Shown here in pieces: positions 60,274 through 64,000 of a stretch of DNA of 64,000 bases. Origin of the DNA: Pleurostoma richardsiae (taxonomy: Eukaryota; Ascomycota; Sordariomycetes; Calosphaeriales; Pleurostomataceae). How positions within the stretch are numbered: position 1 is the stretch's first letter; each line of letters starts with the position of its first letter. The translations under genes and the position numbers were made by a program. Below the pieces are notes generated by a model, which saw nothing but the letters and a program-made list of their open reading frames with translations, did not search any database and was not told where the DNA came from. The DNA lies in assembly GCA_030052745.1 (NCBI GenBank), contig JANBVO010000005.1, forward strand, positions 124,001-188,000. Reading direction: 5' to 3'.

Positions 60274-61506
60274 ATGGCCGACACCATGGACGCCGGGAGA
60301 TCACGTCCGTGGCTTGACCCGCCCGAGTGGTGGGAAGTCTCTGCGCGTCAAGGAGGAAAGCGTCGCCTTCACTATGACGAGGTTGCGGGTGACTATCTCG
60401 AGGAGCCGCCCACACACAAGCGCTGCAGGATAGAATATCCACCTCTCACACCGTCTCCAGACCCCCCGTATCAACCAAATAATGTCTTCTTCACCATCAG
60501 CAAGTGGCCATCACCGGAGCGGGGCTTTGGCTTGGTCGAAGGTGCAATAGAAGCACCTTCACCGGAGCCTCCATTTCCATCACCACCTGCCTGTCTCATC
60601 GCCAAAGACGACATTTCGCCAGTCCTGGAACCCAGAGTGGGCGCGTGCGCGATGGAGAAGACTCGCTCAGGCCTGTCTATCTGCTCTGACTCTGCCTACT
60701 TATCTAGTCACGAGAGTCCAGCTTTCGACCCAGACGCCGACAGGGACGCTGCTCTGCGAGTGAAGGAGCACATGTCTAGGTCACGCCGGGACACTAAGGG
60801 GCAGCGGATTCTGCAGAGTCTCATTCGGCCCAAATCAGTGGAGGCGGACTTCCCTCTCGACGGAGATGCTCTGGGAAGCATCTTCTCTGCTGGCAACGAG
60901 ACATTCTTCTTTGGGAAGCTGTCACAGAGGGTGCGGTGGGATTGGTCTCACGACTCCAGCTCCCAATACAACAGCAGAATCATCGGCACTACAAATCTTC
61001 GGAAGGCGAAGAGAGGCGGCTACGAATGCTTGATCGTGCTATCCTCTCCGATCCTCAGGAACACACGATACAATCGGAAACTCCTCATCTCCACTTTCCT
61101 GCACGAGCTTATTCACTGTTACCTCTTTGTCTGCAATGGGTTCCAAGCTCGACACTGCGGGGGCCATACCGATGGCTTCAGGGAGATTGCCCGGCTCATC
61201 GATCGTTGGGCCGGGCGTGGTGTTCTCCACCTCTGCGACATGGAGGCCGACCTGGAGCATTTCCGGGAGGTCGAGAGAAGCCCCATGGCGCACCGCGATG
61301 ACGATTCTTCCCCCTGCCAGTCCGCCACCTACGACGGCGGTTCCTGGGATCGGGGCACACACGATCGGTGGGGGATCCATGAGCCCCTGCCGCCGCCGGC
61401 GATAACCGCCAACGATACGTTTACTGACTGTCAACACAGACAGATCACCTACCCGGACAGCAAAATGCCGGCTTCACATGCCACATCACTTTTCTTTGCA
61501 AGATGA
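60274..61506 (+). CDS. SprT-like metallopeptidase
   Basis: An intronless frame of 410 aa. The first 190 residues are proline-rich and disordered, with a KHKRCR-type basic patch near residue 49. The SprT-like domain (about 200-330) has the zinc motif H277-E-L-I-H281 and a downstream third ligand H298 in GGHTDGF; both histidines and the catalytic Glu are present, so activity is expected. SprT-like proteases (Spartan in animals) cleave DNA-protein crosslinks; fungal SprT-like proteins are mostly uncharacterised. No zinc-ribbon or PCNA-binding motif was recognised in the C-terminus, which is short and hydrophilic. ATG 60274 is used although an out-of-frame ATG occurs just before it (60267). The next gene downstream encodes a related fold without the catalytic residues. 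Confidence 0.82.
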   Translation: MADTMDAGRSRPWLDPPEWWEVSARQGGKRRLHYDEVAGDYLEEPPTHKRCRIEYPPLTPSPDPPYQPNNVFFTISKWPSPERGFGLVEGAIEAPSPEPPFPSPPACLIAKDDISPVLEPRVGACAMEKTRSGLSICSDSAYLSSHESPAFDPDADRDAALRVKEHMSRSRRDTKGQRILQSLIRPKSVEADFPLDGDALGSIFSAGNETFFFGKLSQRVRWDWSHDSSSQYNSRIIGTTNLRKAKRGGYECLIVLSSPILRNTRYNRKLLISTFLHELIHCYLFVCNGFQARHCGGHTDGFREIARLIDRWAGRGVLHLCDMEADLEHFREVERSPMAHRDDDSSPCQSATYDGGSWDRGTHDRWGIHEPLPPPAITANDTFTDCQHRQITYPDSKMPASHATSLFFAR

Positions 61507-62233
61507 CTTCCAGCTTGCCTACTGCATTATCAAAAGTATGGTCTATCGAGCGACGTCTGTTAAGCGCTCGCGACCTTGTACGACGGAAGTTGATACGTTC
61601 TCTTCCTTTCCCTCCTTTGTTCCAGCAGCATGGCGACGGCGTTTGGTCATGCATAGCATTAAGGTTCTGGACATTGTATCATGACGGTTATACATAGGGA
61701 GGATATATTCACAAACCAAGGAGCTCTGCGATCCCTGTATATTCCAGCAGGCACTGCCCTCATACGTCCCGATTCCGGGTATACATTATCTTTATATATC
61801 ATCTTCGCTGTCGAAACTCGAATAGTATTCGCTTTGTACAACGGCTCGTACGTATGTGCGACTGTCTGCTTCAACCACTAACATCCTTTTCTAGTCTCTT
61901 CCCGAGACCCGTGTGCCCACCTAGGCTCTCCTCGCTCTACTATGTCTCATTTCTGCGTTTTTCCATCGGACTGATGCAGGCTCTCGAAGACACTTCGAGA
62001 GCTGCTGAATAGGTAACTGTCGCCGTCTAAAGGCAGAAATGGCCGGTCTTCTAGTATATATGGAGGCACATGAAACGACAACGGCCGATTACGGTCTCAC
62101 CAACAACGACGACACATTTAGACTCTACGGAAGCGAGTCACAGCACAACAACACACAACACAACACAACACAGAACGACTGCTCAACTTAGCGCCACCCA
62201 TTTCTCAGTCGGGAAACACCACCCGCACCGACA
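61507..62233. other. Intergenic region between SprT-like genes
   Basis: About 730 bp; AT-rich first half (3' flank of the SprT-like gene), then the leader of the next gene with an ACAAC repeat. No family-like frame. Confidence 0.55.
62144..62172 (+). repeat. ACAAC/ACA microsatellite in presumed 5' leader
   Basis: A CACAACA-type simple repeat ends about 60 bp before the ATG at 62234. A/C-rich leaders of this kind are common in fungal mRNAs. Confidence 0.75.
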
Positions 62234-63253
62234 ATGCAGTTGAAAGGAGCATTCCCTCCGGAAGTGGCATTCCCTCCAAAGAAGAATGGGGATTGCGAGC
62301 ATGGCAAGTGGCCCGAGGCTAACAAGAAGAGCAACAAGTATCTGTTCGACTTGACACCGCTCAGCTACGCCGGCAGAACCCTCCTCAACACCACTGTGAA
62401 GTTTTTCTGGGCAGAGTCCACCCTGCTTACTACACAGCAATTAGCTAAAGAGAAGCTTGTGAAGCTCTACAAGAATGACAAGGCCAGGCGCGCCGCGGAC
62501 AAGGACGCCCTCTGGGAGGCGGCGCAGGCCATAGACGAGTTCTTCCTCTTCGGCAGCCTGACTCGTTCGGGTGACGACCGCGAAAGTGGCCCTCTCATGC
62601 GCCTCTCCATCGCTCGGACACGCATCAGGGAGGGCAGCTACTGCATCGATGATGACCCCGTCTCGCCATTCGTCCATGTCGTCATTGCTCGGCATACCAC
62701 AAAGCGCAAGGTGTTCAACCTCCGCGGCGCGATCCACCGCCTGATCCGCGGCATGGTGCAGGCCTACCTGCGGGTCTTCCTCTGCCGGCGCGACAAGTGC
62801 CACCGGAACATCCTCACCAACTACGGCGCCGCGGGCCACGGACCAATCTGCCGCACCCTGTGCGCCGCGATCGTCGTCACCATGCGCAAGTGGGACAGCG
62901 CCATGGAGACGATTTGCGGCACCGAGGTGCGCGCCAACGGCTTTCCCTTCCGGCTGCTCAAGTGGGAGCGGGAGCGCCTCCAGGGGCTTCGGCGCAAGAA
63001 GTCCAAGGCGCTGGAGGACTTGAACCCGCTGCGGGGGGAGTCGCCGCTGCAGCGTGTGCGGGTGACCAGTGAACATGGCCTCGAGGTCGGGGACAGACTC
63101 GTGGAGGACGCGAAGATGTACTTCCAGAAGCAGCGTGACAAGTGCGGCTGGGGTGAGGAGGATAGTGATGAGGATGGGGATGATATCGTGGAGGGAACTA
63201 CCGTGGACGATACTGCTATGGAGGATACCGCCGTCGAGAGCTCGGAGAAGTAA
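62234..63253 (+). CDS. SprT-like fold protein lacking the HExxH motif (probable pseudoenzyme)
   Basis: An intronless frame of 339 aa. Residues 140-215 resemble the SprT-like domain of fungal proteins: a beta strand (FVHVVIARH), then AIHRLIRGMVQAYLRVF and a Cys-bearing loop (LCRRDKCHRN), then TNYGAAGHGPICRTL. In active relatives the helix carries L-L-H-E-M-V-H-A-Y; here the corresponding stretch is L-I-R-G-M-V-Q-A-Y (residues 170-178). H-E-x-x-H is thus R172-G-M-V-Q176, with both zinc histidines and the catalytic Glu gone, while the distal GHG (201-203) is kept. The frame is intact, with acidic C-terminus (EEDSDEDGDD), so it is not an obvious pseudogene. The alignment is by eye, from remembered family patterns. 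It may instead be an unrelated fungal protein. Function unknown. Confidence 0.6.
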   Translation: MQLKGAFPPEVAFPPKKNGDCEHGKWPEANKKSNKYLFDLTPLSYAGRTLLNTTVKFFWAESTLLTTQQLAKEKLVKLYKNDKARRAADKDALWEAAQAIDEFFLFGSLTRSGDDRESGPLMRLSIARTRIREGSYCIDDDPVSPFVHVVIARHTTKRKVFNLRGAIHRLIRGMVQAYLRVFLCRRDKCHRNILTNYGAAGHGPICRTLCAAIVVTMRKWDSAMETICGTEVRANGFPFRLLKWERERLQGLRRKKSKALEDLNPLRGESPLQRVRVTSEHGLEVGDRLVEDAKMYFQKQRDKCGWGEEDSDEDGDDIVEGTTVDDTAMEDTAVESSEK

Positions 63254-63589
63254 ATCGGGGGGATGGACTCCTGGATCAGGATAGAGACGATGGGGATCGA
63301 GTAGGCGGGATCAGCAGCATTGTGGAGGATTGCTTTTGCGAAGGGATATCTGCGATAGACAGACAGACGTGAGAAAAGGAGTAAATTGGACACGCCTTTC
63401 ACATACTGAAAGACCTTATCGGCTCACTGTTGATTTTCCTGGTGTACTTTTACTATTATTTACCCAATCTGCAAGAAGTCGTCTATAAGGTCATGGCAGG
63501 TTCACTTCAGTCTCGATACCACTGTTTTGTTCTTCGCAGGAACAGAGACGTATCAAGCATCGAATCACAATCTCTACGTTCAGCAATCG
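63254..63589. other. Intergenic spacer
   Basis: About 340 bp. The frame of the next gene is open upstream to 63434 but lacks an ATG before 63590, so an upstream exon or longer leader is possible. Confidence 0.5.
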
Positions 63590-64000
63590 ATGGCTAGTTT
63601 GACGTCCAAGAGGGCACACCGCCAGCAATACCAAACGCCTTCGGACAAGGAGAAGAGAAGTTGTGTACAAAATAGAGGCGAGGTCGCAACTCCGGCATCC
63701 ACGAAACATACAAAGCGTTTCTCCGAGCGTTTTGAAACTCGATGTCTCGACAATCTTTATATAGTCTTGCGGCAAGTCTTTGTGCGAATTCTCTCGAAAG
63801 ACTCGTCGAGCCGCCTGGTCACAGTTCTGAAACGCTTGAGGAAGTCATCAGAATATGCCCCTCAAGTCGAGGCAGCCGCAAGCCAGTATAAAGAGCTGGA
63901 GATGAGTCTCTCCAAGCAAGAGAAAGAAGGCAAGCCTCCAGTACTATCGGAAGACCCAACCAGCAGCCCTGATAGTCACGCTACGCAGAAGATAGGCAAC
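63590..64000 (+). CDS. Hypothetical protein, N-terminal part (runs off right edge)
   Basis: An open frame of 137 codons from an ATG at 63590 to the end of the window with no stop. The same frame is open back to 63434, after a TGA at 63431. The visible part is hydrophilic: a Lys/Arg/Gln-rich start, a more hydrophobic helix (LDNLYIVLRQVFVRIL), a basic segment (VTVLKRLRKSSEYA) and a charged helix (AASQYKELEMSLSKQEKEG). I do not recognise a family. It could be a first exon. Confidence 0.4.
   Translation, partial: MASLTSKRAHRQQYQTPSDKEKRSCVQNRGEVATPASTKHTKRFSERFETRCLDNLYIVLRQVFVRILSKDSSSRLVTVLKRLRKSSEYAPQVEAAASQYKELEMSLSKQEKEGKPPVLSEDPTSSPDSHATQKIGN

Noticed and set aside
1-64000. tRNA, rRNA, CRISPR arrays or transposon genes
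   Set aside because: I scanned by eye for T-loop words (GTTCGA/GTTCAA), regular spacer arrays and transposase or reverse transcriptase motifs and found none convincing; a tRNAscan or Infernal run could still find a short RNA gene.

Overview
The window is genomic DNA of a filamentous ascomycete (Pezizomycotina, probably a Sordariomycete). The signs are spliceosomal genes with short introns (mostly 50-130 bp, GT...CTAAC...AG), GC-rich exons, and typical families: a Zn2Cys6 regulator, a Spa2-type polarity protein, MCR1, CAC2 and a large ABCC pump. There are also fungal-specific proteins and recurring GGTACCT-type palindromes between genes. I found no rRNA, tRNA, CRISPR array, transposon ORF or prokaryotic operon. 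Gene models were built by hand from splice signals, reading-frame continuity and family resemblance; frame arithmetic closes for every multi-exon model given below.

Layout, left to right: 3' end of a RasGAP (+); MFS transporter (-); M28 glutamate-carboxypeptidase-like peptidase (+); DNAJC11-like J protein (-); argininosuccinate synthase ARG1 (-, 19 exons); Zn2Cys6 regulator (+); MCR1 cytochrome b5 reductase (-); NBP2-like SH3 protein (-); SSU72 CTD phosphatase (+); SPA2 polarity scaffold (+); MARVEL membrane protein (+); stand-alone LigD-type 3'-phosphoesterase (-); CAC2 chromatin assembly subunit (-); ABCC transporter (+); a 979-aa low-complexity protein with a C-terminal membrane hairpin (-); F-box protein (+); SprT-like metallopeptidase (+); a SprT-like protein whose catalytic motif is lost (+); and a gene running off the right edge (+).

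Most genes are unrelated housekeeping or accessory genes and do not form a pathway cluster. Three encode DNA or chromatin functions (LigD-type phosphoesterase, CAC2, SprT-like), but nothing shows that they are co-regulated. ARG1 has a perfect TGAGTCA (Gcn4/CPC1) site 128 bp before its ATG, which fits general amino-acid control.

The least ordinary items are: (1) the SprT-like paralogue with HExxH replaced by RGMVQ, about 0.7 kb downstream of a SprT-like gene with an intact motif; (2) a 66-69 bp tandem repeat at 53.8-54.2 kb, two copies of which form perfect hairpins differing by one compensated base pair, lying in a presumed 5' intron; (3) ARG1 with 18 introns, four exons of 10-17 nt and one GC-AG intron; (4) a J domain with HTD in place of HPD; and (5) an intronless stand-alone LigD-type phosphoesterase.
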